Shown piece by piece: positions 7,375 through 14,078 of a DNA stretch of 14,712 nucleotides. Each line of letters opens with the position of its first letter. The stretch's first letter is position 1. Under the pieces are notes generated by a model, which was not told the origin of the DNA, searched no databases, and saw only the letters and a program-made list of their open reading frames with translations. This DNA comes from Collinsella sp. (GTDB lineage Bacteria > Actinomycetota > Coriobacteriia > Coriobacteriales > Coriobacteriaceae), in assembly GCA_018382295.1 (NCBI GenBank), contig JAGZQF010000038.1:1-14712 (forward strand). The letters run 5' to 3'. The position numbers and the translations under genes are program-made.

Positions 7375-7429
7375 TGTACACCAGCATCCAAAGATGTCGA
7401 AAAATGTCGACTTTGGATGCTGGTGTACA
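7375..7429. repeat. 55-base inverted repeat with 19-bp arms
   Basis: TGTACACCAGCATCCAAAG (7375-7393) and CTTTGGATGCTGGTGTACA (7411-7429) are exact reverse complements. The 17-base loop contains the heptamer ATGTCGA twice. It lies between the convergent dus and glutaredoxin genes, 48 bases past the glutaredoxin stop. On the - strand it is followed by a short T-rich stretch (GCTTTTGCGG), so it may terminate that gene. Confidence 0.8.
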
Positions 7430-7476
7430 TGTTTGGGTCGTATGGGTTGGGGCCCTGGACGGACAGAGCGTGCGTA

Positions 7477-7722
7477 CTAGAGCAGGTTTTCCTGCACCCA
7501 CGCGATGATGTCGCTCGATTCGTAGAGTGGTTTGCCGTCGATGAACAGGCAGGGAACCTGGCGTTTTCCGCCGACGGCGATGAGTATCTGTTCGGCATCG
7601 GAATCGGTCGAGATATTGCGCTCGGGAATGGTCACGCCGTTATCGGCCAAAAAGTGCTTGACCTTTAAGCAATACGGGCAGCCGGTCATAACGTACAGCG
7701 CGAGCTCGTGATTAGTAGCCAT
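7477..7722 (-). CDS. Glutaredoxin-like thiol-disulfide oxidoreductase (CPYC)
   Basis: This 81-residue protein has the thioredoxin fold of small glutaredoxins, which pass electrons to disulfides. It opens with the strand ELALYVMTGCPYCLKVKHFL, carrying the redox motif CPYC (C15, C18). It then has the cis-proline segment QVPCLFIDGKPLYESSDIIAWV, where VP and the SSD turn correspond to the glutathione-binding site of the family. The chosen start (7722) has GGAG just upstream, though only four bases away. A start at 7761 would add 13 residues without a good site. The gene is convergent with dus. It may serve another low-molecular-weight thiol or a reductase, since many anaerobic actinobacteria lack glutathione. 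Confidence 0.9.
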   Translation of the reverse strand: MATNHELALYVMTGCPYCLKVKHFLADNGVTIPERNISTDSDAEQILIAVGGKRQVPCLFIDGKPLYESSDIIAWVQENLL

Positions 7723-7773
7723 AGGTCTCCAATCGGTTGAGGTTTTGATTGAAATACCCAAAGCCGCCGCGGT

Positions 7774-7833
7774 CTATGCGCGCGTCAACGAAGACTCGAT
7801 GGCCTGGACCAGAAACGCCGTGGCTCCGGTGGC
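7774..7833 (-). pseudogene. Detached last helix of the TipAS domain, after a TGA
   Basis: Directly after the TGA (7834-7836) that ends the HTH/TipAS gene, the same frame continues for 19 codons (ATGATAFLVQAIESSLTRA) and then meets TAG at 7774-7776. TipAS domains normally end with a segment of the type DK-x-GPG-x-A-x-FL-x-x-AI, and GATAFLVQAI fits this exactly. The frame therefore looks like the original C-terminus cut off by a point nonsense mutation. Read-through of TGA is the alternative. The match is by eye. Confidence 0.55.
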
Positions 7834-8601
7834 TCAGGGCTTGTCGTAGTAGTCAACAAAGCGCTGGTCGGCAAGATAACCGTGGGCGAGGCCCAGGTAC
7901 GCCTCGTCTTGGGGCTCGCATCCCCAGTTGAGAGCAATCCAGCGACGATGCATCTCGACAAGCTTACGAGCCTCGTTGCTCTCTGGGTCGCCAATGCCCA
8001 TGGCAATCGAGAGCTGGCCCAGAATAGCGCGTTCAAGTTCCTTCATGTCGTTCCATGTCTCGGGGTCCATGTCCAGCAACGCTTCGTTTGCTGCATCGAT
8101 AGCCTCATCGCCGTAGCGCGCCCGCGCCTCGGCACCGTAGCGCGCCTCGTTTTCCTGCACGGTGCGCCAGCGCTCCAGTTGCGGCAGGACGGCGCCCATG
8201 AGCGAGACGGCTTCGTCGAGCGACATGCCGGTGTTTTGTGCCAGGCGCGGGGCACAATCCTCAATCATTGCCTCCATGGTGGTGTCATAGGTGTACTTGC
8301 CGTGGTCGTAGCACCACTTGCAGTAATGATCGGTCGCGGTGCCCGTGGCATCGGTGCCGCAGTCGTCGGGCGTGAGTATCATGCCGCAGCTCTGGCAATA
8401 GTGCTCAGGCATTTCGAGCAGGTGGGACAGCGGTTCTCCGGTTACGGCGGCGATGAGCTTCATCATGTCGATGCCCGGTGTGACCTCGCCGCGCTCCCAC
8501 CGGCTGATGGCCTGGCGTGTGACGAAGAGCTTAGCGGCAAGCTGCTCTTGGGTAAGGTGATGGGCGCGACGGACAGCAATGAGCTTTTCTGCAAAGGCCA
8601 T
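7834..8601 (-). CDS. XRE-HTH / zinc-ribbon / TipAS fusion regulator, C-terminus clipped
   Basis: This 255-residue protein has three parts. Residues about 4-58 are an XRE-type helix-turn-helix (LTQEQLAAKLFVTRQAISRWERG). Residues 67-115 are a putative zinc ribbon with C69-x2-C72 and C94-x2-C97 (YCQSCGM, HYCKWCYDHGKYT). Residues about 150-255 are a TipAS ligand-binding domain (W183, MHRRWIALNWGC, LAHGYLADQRFVDYYDK). TipAS in Streptomyces TipA binds thiopeptide antibiotics, but there it is joined to a MerR-type HTH. Here an XRE head and a zinc ribbon replace it, so ligand and target are unknown. ATG 8601 has AGGAG five bases upstream and a good promoter (8632-8660). The TGA at 7834 removes the usual last helix, which is still encoded in frame beyond it. 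The gene is divergent from trmO and possibly represses itself. Confidence 0.88.
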   Translation of the reverse strand: MAFAEKLIAVRRAHHLTQEQLAAKLFVTRQAISRWERGEVTPGIDMMKLIAAVTGEPLSHLLEMPEHYCQSCGMILTPDDCGTDATGTATDHYCKWCYDHGKYTYDTTMEAMIEDCAPRLAQNTGMSLDEAVSLMGAVLPQLERWRTVQENEARYGAEARARYGDEAIDAANEALLDMDPETWNDMKELERAILGQLSIAMGIGDPESNEARKLVEMHRRWIALNWGCEPQDEAYLGLAHGYLADQRFVDYYDKP

Positions 8602-8631
8602 AGCGGCTCCTTTCTGCTGGTTGATGGCTTA

Positions 8632-8660
8632 AGCATACGCGGCGGCAGGCGCCCTTCCAA
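8632..8660 (-). promoter_or_regulatory. Promoter of the HTH/TipAS regulator
   Basis: On the - strand, TTGGAA (8655-8660) and TATGCT (8632-8637) are spaced by exactly 17 bases. The -10 element lies about 30 bases before the start codon at 8601, which fits a short 5' leader carrying the AGGAG site. Confidence 0.6.
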
Positions 8661-8709
8661 GCAACCGTTGGTTGCACGACGGGGGACCGCGGCGAAGAAT
8701 TGCGCGCAA
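8661..8709. promoter_or_regulatory. Two palindromes, candidate operators between divergent genes
   Basis: GCAACC-GTT-GGTTGC (8661-8675) abuts the -35 of the HTH/TipAS promoter, and the perfect decamer TTGCGCGCAA (8700-8709) lies 24 bases further. Both contain the half TTGC/GCAA. XRE-type regulators bind short palindromes near their own promoters, so these are plausible autoregulatory sites. No binding evidence exists. Confidence 0.35.
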
Positions 8710-8729
8710 CGCCCCACGCCTCCATGCCG

Positions 8730-8735
8730 TACAAT
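8730..8735 (+). promoter_or_regulatory. -10 element placing transcription start at the trmO ATG
   Basis: TACAAT ends seven bases before ATG 8743, so transcription would begin at or next to the start codon. No Shine-Dalgarno-like sequence precedes the ATG. This suggests a leaderless message, which is common in actinobacteria. No good -35 is visible at 16-18 bases. Confidence 0.4.
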
Positions 8736-8742
8736 GACCGGC

Positions 8743-9480
8743 ATGGAACCTATCGCACGCATACATACCGACCTGCCGCAGAAGTTCGGCATTCCGCGCA
8801 ACAGCTTTTTGGCGCCCCATCTGCAGGGACGAATCTTTTTTGAGCCGGAATTTGCCTCCAATGCAGCGGTTGAGGGCCTGGACTCCTTCTCTCACCTGTG
8901 GCTGCTGTGGCGCTTCGAAAACGGAACGCCCGGCGGCACGGCTAAGGATATTGCCGTCGACGCTAAAACGCAGGACAGGTCCGGCACCAACGCAAAATGG
9001 TCGAAAACCGTGCGCCCGCCGCGTCTGGGCGGAGCCGAACGTGTGGGAGTGTTTGCCACGCGCAGTCCGTTTCGCCCTAATCCCATCGGGCTCACCTGCG
9101 TCAAGCTTGATCGCGTGGAGCTTACCGACGATGGCCCCATCATCCATGTGTTGGGGGCCGACCTGCGCGATGGCACGCCCATCTACGATATCAAGCCTTA
9201 CATTCCATTTGCCGACTGTCACCCGGATGCGACGGGCGGCTGGATTGAGGATGCTCCGTGGCAAGAGCTCGATGTTGAGTTCCCGCAAGCGCTGCAGGAT
9301 ATGGTCCCGCCCGCAAAGCTCCCCGGCTTGGTCGAGGTCCTTTGCCAAGATCCACGCCGCGCAGGCAGCAAGCACGAGCCAAACCGCGTTTATCACTTGG
9401 CTTACGCCGGGCTCGACATATCGTTTGCGGTCGATGAAACCCAGCTAACCGTAGTTGCCGTCAACGACGCGCAAGACTAA
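8743..9480 (+). CDS. trmO: tRNA (N6-threonylcarbamoyladenosine37-N6)-methyltransferase TrmO
   Basis: TrmO uses S-adenosylmethionine to methylate t6A at position 37 of certain tRNAs, giving m6t6A and tuning decoding of ACY codons. The 245-residue protein shows the family (UPF0066/TsaA) signature in order. It begins PIARIHTDLPQKFGIPRNS, followed by GLDSFSHLWLLWRF, PPRLGGAERVGVFATRSPFRPNPIGLT (the cofactor-binding core) and VLGADLRDGTPIYDIKPYIPFADC. A variable C-terminal domain ends with NRVYHLAYAG. The start at 8743 matches the family N-terminus; ATG 8734 would add three residues but overlaps the likely -10 box. The frame stays open far upstream across the antisense side of the neighbouring gene, which is not coding. 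The gene is divergent from the HTH/TipAS regulator with no visible functional link. Confidence 0.95.
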   Translation: MEPIARIHTDLPQKFGIPRNSFLAPHLQGRIFFEPEFASNAAVEGLDSFSHLWLLWRFENGTPGGTAKDIAVDAKTQDRSGTNAKWSKTVRPPRLGGAERVGVFATRSPFRPNPIGLTCVKLDRVELTDDGPIIHVLGADLRDGTPIYDIKPYIPFADCHPDATGGWIEDAPWQELDVEFPQALQDMVPPAKLPGLVEVLCQDPRRAGSKHEPNRVYHLAYAGLDISFAVDETQLTVVAVNDAQD

Positions 9481-9591
9481 CCAGCCATTCGTCCGTACCC
9501 GTCAAATTAAGCGCCAAACCCCGCGCCAAAACCGCCCACGCTGGTGGACAATAACGCCTACCAAAACAATCACTTTGCACGGGAGCTCAGC

Positions 9592-10806
9592 ATGAAATAC
9601 GACTTTAGCTCGCTTATCGACCGCCACGGCATGGACTCCATCGCCGTTGACTCTTGGGGTGAGATCCCCGGTATGGCTCCGAACGCACCCGACGAGGGCT
9701 TCGACCGCATCCCCATGTGGGTGGCCGACATGAATTTTGCCACGGTGCCCACGGTCCAGGAACACATCATTCAGCGTGCCCAGCACCCCATGTTTGGCTA
9801 CTTTAACCCGCGCGCTGAGTACTTCGATCGCATCATCGAATGGCAGAACCGCCGCAATGGCGTCGAAGGTTTGAGCCCTGAACATATCGGCTACGAAAAC
9901 GGCGTGCTGGGCGGCGTCGTGTCGACGCTGCGCGCGTATGTCCAGCCGGGCGATGCGGTGCTGGTCCACAGCCCTACCTACATCGGCTTTACCAAGTCCA
10001 TTGAGGCCGCGGGCTATCACATTGTCCACAGCCCGCTTAAGCTTGACGACCAGGGCGTGTGGCGTATGGACTTTGAGGACATGGAGCACAAGCTCGCCCA
10101 AAACCACATCCATGCCGCGGTGTTCTGCTCGCCGCACAATCCCTGCGGCCGCGTATGGGAACGCGACGAGATCGAGCGCGCCATGGACATCTATCGCCAG
10201 CACGATTGCGTGGTGATTTCGGACGAGATTTGGTCCGATATCATCCTGCCGGGGCACAAGCACATCCCGACGCAGTCGGTGAGCGAGGATGCCCGCATGC
10301 GCACGGTTGCCCTCTATGCGCCGAGCAAGACGTTTAACCTGGCGGGCCTTGTCGGCAGCTACCACATTGTCTACAACGAGACGCTGCGTGACCGCATCTG
10401 CGCCGTGTCCAACAAGACCCACTACAACGAGATGAACGTCCTCTCCATGCATGCGCTTATCGGTGCCTACCAGCCGCAGGGCTATGAGTGGGTGGACGAG
10501 CTCAATCAGGTGCTTGCCGGCAATATCGAGTACTTCTGCAATTACGTGGACGAGCATTTTGAGGGCGTGTCCTATTCACGTCCGCAGGGCACGTACATGG
10601 TGTTTCTGGACTGCACCGAGTGGTGCCGAGAGCATGGCCGCGATATTCAGTGGTTGCTCGATGAGGGGGCACGCGTGGGCGTGGGGTATCAGGACGGCCG
10701 CCCGTTCCACGGACCCTGCCACATTCGCGTGAATCTGGCGCTGCCGCTTTCGCGCGTAAGGGAGGCGTGCGACCGCCTGGACCGCTACGTTTTTAATGCA
10801 CGGTAA
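9592..10806 (+). CDS. MalY/PatB-type PLP-dependent C-S lyase / aminotransferase
   Basis: This is a fold-type I PLP enzyme of 404 residues. It has the N-terminal MalY/PatB signature MKYDFSSLIDRHGMDSIAVD and IPMWVADMNFATVPTVQEHI. Further on come FGYFNP, the cofactor-binding stretches CSPHNPCGRVW and VVISDEIWSDI, the Schiff-base lysine K246 in APSKTFNLAGL, and the carboxylate-binding Arg in HIRVNLALP. MalY/PatB proteins typically cleave cystathionine or cysteine conjugates (beta-elimination giving pyruvate, ammonia and a thiol), and some act as aminotransferases. Start ATG 9592 has GGGAG six bases upstream; the in-frame ATA/GAC region before it lacks a site. It appears to be a single gene, with a hairpin 16 bases after its stop. 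The exact substrate cannot be told from sequence. Confidence 0.92.
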   Translation: MKYDFSSLIDRHGMDSIAVDSWGEIPGMAPNAPDEGFDRIPMWVADMNFATVPTVQEHIIQRAQHPMFGYFNPRAEYFDRIIEWQNRRNGVEGLSPEHIGYENGVLGGVVSTLRAYVQPGDAVLVHSPTYIGFTKSIEAAGYHIVHSPLKLDDQGVWRMDFEDMEHKLAQNHIHAAVFCSPHNPCGRVWERDEIERAMDIYRQHDCVVISDEIWSDIILPGHKHIPTQSVSEDARMRTVALYAPSKTFNLAGLVGSYHIVYNETLRDRICAVSNKTHYNEMNVLSMHALIGAYQPQGYEWVDELNQVLAGNIEYFCNYVDEHFEGVSYSRPQGTYMVFLDCTEWCREHGRDIQWLLDEGARVGVGYQDGRPFHGPCHIRVNLALPLSRVREACDRLDRYVFNAR

Positions 10807-10821
10807 GTGAGCACTGCATGC

Positions 10822-10853
10822 GGGGCCTTCTGCCAAGTCGGCTGGAAGGTCCC
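10822..10853 (+). terminator. Hairpin after the C-S lyase gene
   Basis: GGGGCCTTC (10822-10830) pairs with GAAGGTCCC (10845-10853), with one G-T wobble. The loop has an inner GCC/GGC pairing. It sits 16 bases after the stop codon. No T-run follows, so it may be a weak or Rho-assisted terminator. Confidence 0.4.
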
Positions 10854-10899
10854 ACACGGTAAAGCGCCTGTAACAATTGGGCACTCGTGTGGTTTTGTT

Positions 10900-10908
10900 T
10901 GCTATTAT
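10900..10908 (+). promoter_or_regulatory. Extended -10 promoter of the lipoprotein/kinase operon
   Basis: TGC-TATTAT (10900-10908) is an extended -10 element about 43 bases before the lipoprotein ATG. The best -35-like hexamer, TTGGGC (10877-10882), is 20 bases away, too far to be ideal, as expected for promoters that rely on the TGn extension. The local sequence is clearly more AT-rich than the genes around it. Confidence 0.5.
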
Positions 10909-10950
10909 CTTTAACCATTTCAGTCTGTAAACAGGATCGTATGGAGCTCG

Positions 10951-11820
10951 ATGAAAAGATCCCGTCGCTCGGTTGCCATTTCGTTGTTTGTTGCGCTTGC
11001 AGTGGCGAGCGTCTTTGTCGTAGCGATAGCTGGCTGCTCCGGGTCGAATGACGGAGCCTCGACGTCTGCATTAGAAGGTCTGGACGCCTCGCAAGTCAAA
11101 GACGACGACCTTAAGACGCTCAACGTCGGAAGCGACCTCTATCCACCGTTTGTGTATACCGACGAGTACGGCGATATCGTTGGCCTGGATGTCGAGATAT
11201 TGACCGAGGCTTTGGCTCGCATTGGTTACAAGCCAAAATACCAGCTGATCGACTGGGAAAAGAAGAAGGAGCTGCTGGCGAGCGGCGAACTCGATTGTGT
11301 CATGGGCAGCTTTAGTATGACGGGTCGCGAAAACGAATATCGTTGGGCCGGCCCGTACCTTGCGAGCCGCCAGGTGGTCGTGGTCGATCCCCAGAGCGAT
11401 ATCTACACGCTTGCCGATCTTGAGGATAAGATCGTGGCGGTTCAGTCCACCACCAAGCCCGAGGACATTTTGCTCAATCGCATAAATGAAAACGTTCCGC
11501 AGATCAAGGAACTCTACAGCTTTTCGGACGGTTCATACCTGAACCCGGCGCTCGTCGAGGGCCTGGTCGACGCTATCGCCGCGCATGAGTCCTCGTTCCT
11601 CACCTACGAAAAAGACTATGGTGTGACATATCGCATTTTGGATGAGCCGCTGCTAGAGGTCGGTTTGGGCACCGCTTTCGATATCAACGATACGCGTGGC
11701 ATCGACGTCAAGCTCACTCATGCCTACCAAGAAATGCTTGCCGATGGCACCATGGAACGCCTGGTGTCAAAGTACTTCGATGACCCTTCGCCATTTTTGA
11801 ATATGGAGGGCCTGTCATGA
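10951..11820 (+). CDS. Solute-binding lipoprotein (SBP_bac_3 type) paired with a histidine kinase
   Basis: The 289-residue protein starts with a lipoprotein signal peptide (MKRSRR, hydrophobic stretch 8-27, lipobox IAGC with C29). It continues with a two-lobed periplasmic-binding fold of the amino-acid-binding family: LNVGSDLYPPFVYTDEYGDIVGLDVEILTEAL, GELDCVMGSFSMTGRENEYRWAGPYL, IVAVQSTTKPEDILL and the closing helix YQEMLADGTMERLVSKYF. It should sit on the outer face of the membrane and bind a small ligand, probably an amino acid or related compound. No permease or ATPase gene lies nearby. Instead its stop overlaps the start of a hybrid histidine kinase (ATGA), so the two are translated together. 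That points to sensing rather than uptake, as in BvgS/EvgS, where such domains are part of the kinase. ATG 10951 has GGAG close upstream. Confidence 0.9.
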   Translation: MKRSRRSVAISLFVALAVASVFVVAIAGCSGSNDGASTSALEGLDASQVKDDDLKTLNVGSDLYPPFVYTDEYGDIVGLDVEILTEALARIGYKPKYQLIDWEKKKELLASGELDCVMGSFSMTGRENEYRWAGPYLASRQVVVVDPQSDIYTLADLEDKIVAVQSTTKPEDILLNRINENVPQIKELYSFSDGSYLNPALVEGLVDAIAAHESSFLTYEKDYGVTYRILDEPLLEVGLGTAFDINDTRGIDVKLTHAYQEMLADGTMERLVSKYFDDPSPFLNMEGLS

Positions 11821-14009
11821 TCGATGCGCCCGACCACGCTGCTCAGGAGCGGGGCAATCGTTCGGCAGGGGCATGGCTCCTTGTCGCTCTGCTGGGGATA
11901 GCGCTCTCGGTTGTTGCCGGCATGATGAGCTACGATTACACGACGGCCCAAGCCGAGCAGCGCTTTGCCGACGTTGTCGATTACGTGGCGACGCAGAGCC
12001 TTTCCTACGATGCATTCAACAGCGCCTATACGACCAAAAACCTGATTCGCGTTATGGAGATCGCCGGAGAGGCTGCCCGCGATATGGAGCGCGACGGTTC
12101 GGTGGATAACGCCATGCTGGAGCAATACGCCGACCAGTTCAACGTGAGCGCGCTGATCGTGACGGACGCATCGGGCAATTTGGTGTCCGAGTCCTCGACG
12201 GGCGATGTGGACTACGGGTCGCTCGCTACGTATCTCAAAGAATCACCCGTGCTTGAGGTGGCAACTCATCCGCTTAAGTCCTATACCGCCCGCATCACGC
12301 TTGCGGATGCTTCGGTCGCAGACATTGGCTGCGTGACTCGGCAGGATGCCGAGGGCATCGTTATCGCGGTAAGGCATCAGAGCGCGAAAGCGGTTGCAAG
12401 CAATACACTCAAACTGCAGAGCTTGCTTGATGGCTATGAAACCATCGATAGCGGCAATATCGTGATCGAAAGCGACGGCAAGGTCGTTGCGACCAATGCC
12501 GTTGAACCCACCGTATTGGGCGTGTTCGATCTGCCTGCGACGGATGTCTTTATTGTCGACGGTATTAAGGATCGATGCCTGGCTGGTAAGGTCAGATTGG
12601 TTAACGCCGACGGCGAGTGGTATTTGGGCACATTTGGAAAAGCGCACAAATTCTATGTGTACACCTATGCCTCGGCGCAGCGCTACTTTGAGGTCGCCGC
12701 GGCTGTTGCCGCCGGCGTGCTGGTGCTCTACGGCGGTGTTATAGCCGTTGTTGTGACGGTGCGTCGCCGCGCTGATCGTCGACGTTTGACGGACTTGCTG
12801 CAGCAGGAGCGCGACTATGGCGACAAGCTGGCAAAGGCGGCGCGTGAGGCCTCGTCTGCCAACTCGGCAAAGACGGAGTTTCTGCGTCGCATGAGCCACG
12901 ATCTGCGCACGCCCATCAACGGCATTCGCGGCATGGTCGAGGTTGGCGATGCCAATGCGGACGATCTGCAAAAGCAGACCGAGTGCCGCTCAAAGATCTG
13001 GACGGCATCGGGACTGCTGCTCGACCTTGCCAACGAGGCCCTGGATATGAGTCGCCTGGAGAGCGGGCAAATCGATCTGGAGCTTGTTCCCACAAACTTG
13101 GTGACTCTCAACCACGAGGTGCGCGATATTCTGGAGCGCCAGGCCGAGGAGCGTCTGGTGACAATTATCTGCGACCAGCAGACGCTTAATCATCCCTATG
13201 CGCGGGTGAGCGTGACGCACCTCAAGCGCTTGTTGCTCAATATTGCCGGCAATGCCGTCAAGTACAACCGCCAGGGCGGCTATGTTCGCCTGGTGTGCCG
13301 CGAGGTGGAGCCAGCGGATGGCGTCCCCGTCTATGAATACACGATCGCCGACAACGGTATTGGCATGAGCGAGGAGTTCCAACAGCGCCTCTACGAGCCG
13401 TTTTGCCGTGAGGGGCAACAGGTGGAAGGCGCTTCATCGGGAACTGGCCTGGGCGCGCCTATCGCAAAACAGTTGGTCGAGCTTATGGGCGGAACCATGA
13501 GCTTTACGAGTGTCTTGGGGCAGGGGACGACGTTTACCATTCGCCTGCCGCTCGAGAAATGCAAGCGTTCCGAGATTCCTCGGGCAGTTCGCGCGGATGC
13601 GGGCGATGGCGATGCGCTTCAGGGCTTGCGCGTTTTGCTCGTAGAGGATAACGATCTGAATGCCGAGATCGCGCAGTTTACGCTCAGCCGTGCCGGTGCC
13701 GTCGTGACGCATGCTAAGGATGGCGAGTCTGCCGTTGAGGCGTTTGCCGCGAGCGCACCGCACGAGTGCGACGTGGTGTTGATGGACATCATGATGCCCG
13801 GTATCGATGGCCTTGAGGCCACGCGTCGAATTCGAGCACTCGATCGCGAGGATGCCGCGACCACGCCGATTATCGCCGTGAGTGCCAATGCCTTTGCCGA
13901 CGACCGCAGGCTTTCGCGCGAGGCGGGCATGAACGCGCACCTGAGCAAGCCTGTGAGCTCGCAAGAGCTCGTCGAGGCGCTAGCGCACATAGCCGCCGAC
14001 GCTTCATAA
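11817..14009 (+). CDS. Membrane hybrid histidine kinase with C-terminal receiver
   Basis: The 730-residue protein has a first membrane helix at about 19-40 and an outer sensor of about 250 residues that looks Cache-like (LEQYADQFNVSALIVTDASGNLVSES). A second helix at about 292-315 is followed by a basic, coiled-coil-like linker. The dimerisation helix has the H-box FLRRMSHDLRTPINGI with phospho-acceptor H361. The ATPase domain has N479 (LLLNIAGNAVKYN), DNGIGM (D512) and a SSGTGLG lid. The receiver has acidic residues in VLLVEDND, phospho-acceptor D657 (LMDIMMPGIDG) and K711 (SKPVS). It starts inside the stop of the lipoprotein gene (4-base overlap), so translation is coupled. There is no output or HPt domain and no response-regulator gene beside it, so its downstream partner lies elsewhere or is missing. 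It ends at a strong terminator. Confidence 0.95.
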   Translation: MIDAPDHAAQERGNRSAGAWLLVALLGIALSVVAGMMSYDYTTAQAEQRFADVVDYVATQSLSYDAFNSAYTTKNLIRVMEIAGEAARDMERDGSVDNAMLEQYADQFNVSALIVTDASGNLVSESSTGDVDYGSLATYLKESPVLEVATHPLKSYTARITLADASVADIGCVTRQDAEGIVIAVRHQSAKAVASNTLKLQSLLDGYETIDSGNIVIESDGKVVATNAVEPTVLGVFDLPATDVFIVDGIKDRCLAGKVRLVNADGEWYLGTFGKAHKFYVYTYASAQRYFEVAAAVAAGVLVLYGGVIAVVVTVRRRADRRRLTDLLQQERDYGDKLAKAAREASSANSAKTEFLRRMSHDLRTPINGIRGMVEVGDANADDLQKQTECRSKIWTASGLLLDLANEALDMSRLESGQIDLELVPTNLVTLNHEVRDILERQAEERLVTIICDQQTLNHPYARVSVTHLKRLLLNIAGNAVKYNRQGGYVRLVCREVEPADGVPVYEYTIADNGIGMSEEFQQRLYEPFCREGQQVEGASSGTGLGAPIAKQLVELMGGTMSFTSVLGQGTTFTIRLPLEKCKRSEIPRAVRADAGDGDALQGLRVLLVEDNDLNAEIAQFTLSRAGAVVTHAKDGESAVEAFAASAPHECDVVLMDIMMPGIDGLEATRRIRALDREDAATTPIIAVSANAFADDRRLSREAGMNAHLSKPVSSQELVEALAHIAADAS

Positions 14010-14011
14010 GC

Positions 14012-14051
14012 ATATGGCCCGGTTCCAAGGTGGGTTGGAACCGGGCCATAT
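14012..14051. terminator. Bidirectional terminator between convergent genes
   Basis: A perfect 17-bp stem (ATATGGCCCGGTTCCAA at 14012-14028, TTGGAACCGGGCCATAT at 14035-14051) closes a six-base loop, GGTGGG. T-rich sequence follows on the + strand (TGTTATTGAT), three bases after the kinase stop. It can serve both the kinase gene and the convergent Nim-like gene. Confidence 0.85.
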
Positions 14052-14078
14052 TGTTATTGATGAGGCCTGCTGAGGGGC

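Noticed and set aside
7312..7429. CRISPR-like array
   Set aside because: The two inverted repeats differ in sequence, and there are no regularly spaced direct repeats.
6624..7598. 324-codon open frame on the - strand across dus and the palindromes
   Set aside because: It overlaps two good genes and two inverted repeats, and its translation is low-complexity Arg/Ser/Pro.
7882..8742. Long upstream extension of the trmO frame
   Set aside because: The frame is open but antisense to the HTH/TipAS gene. TrmO homology begins only at the Met at 8743.
9502..10557. 351-codon open frame on the - strand
   Set aside because: It is antisense to the MalY/PatB-type gene, with Val/His/Arg-rich shadow composition and no domain.
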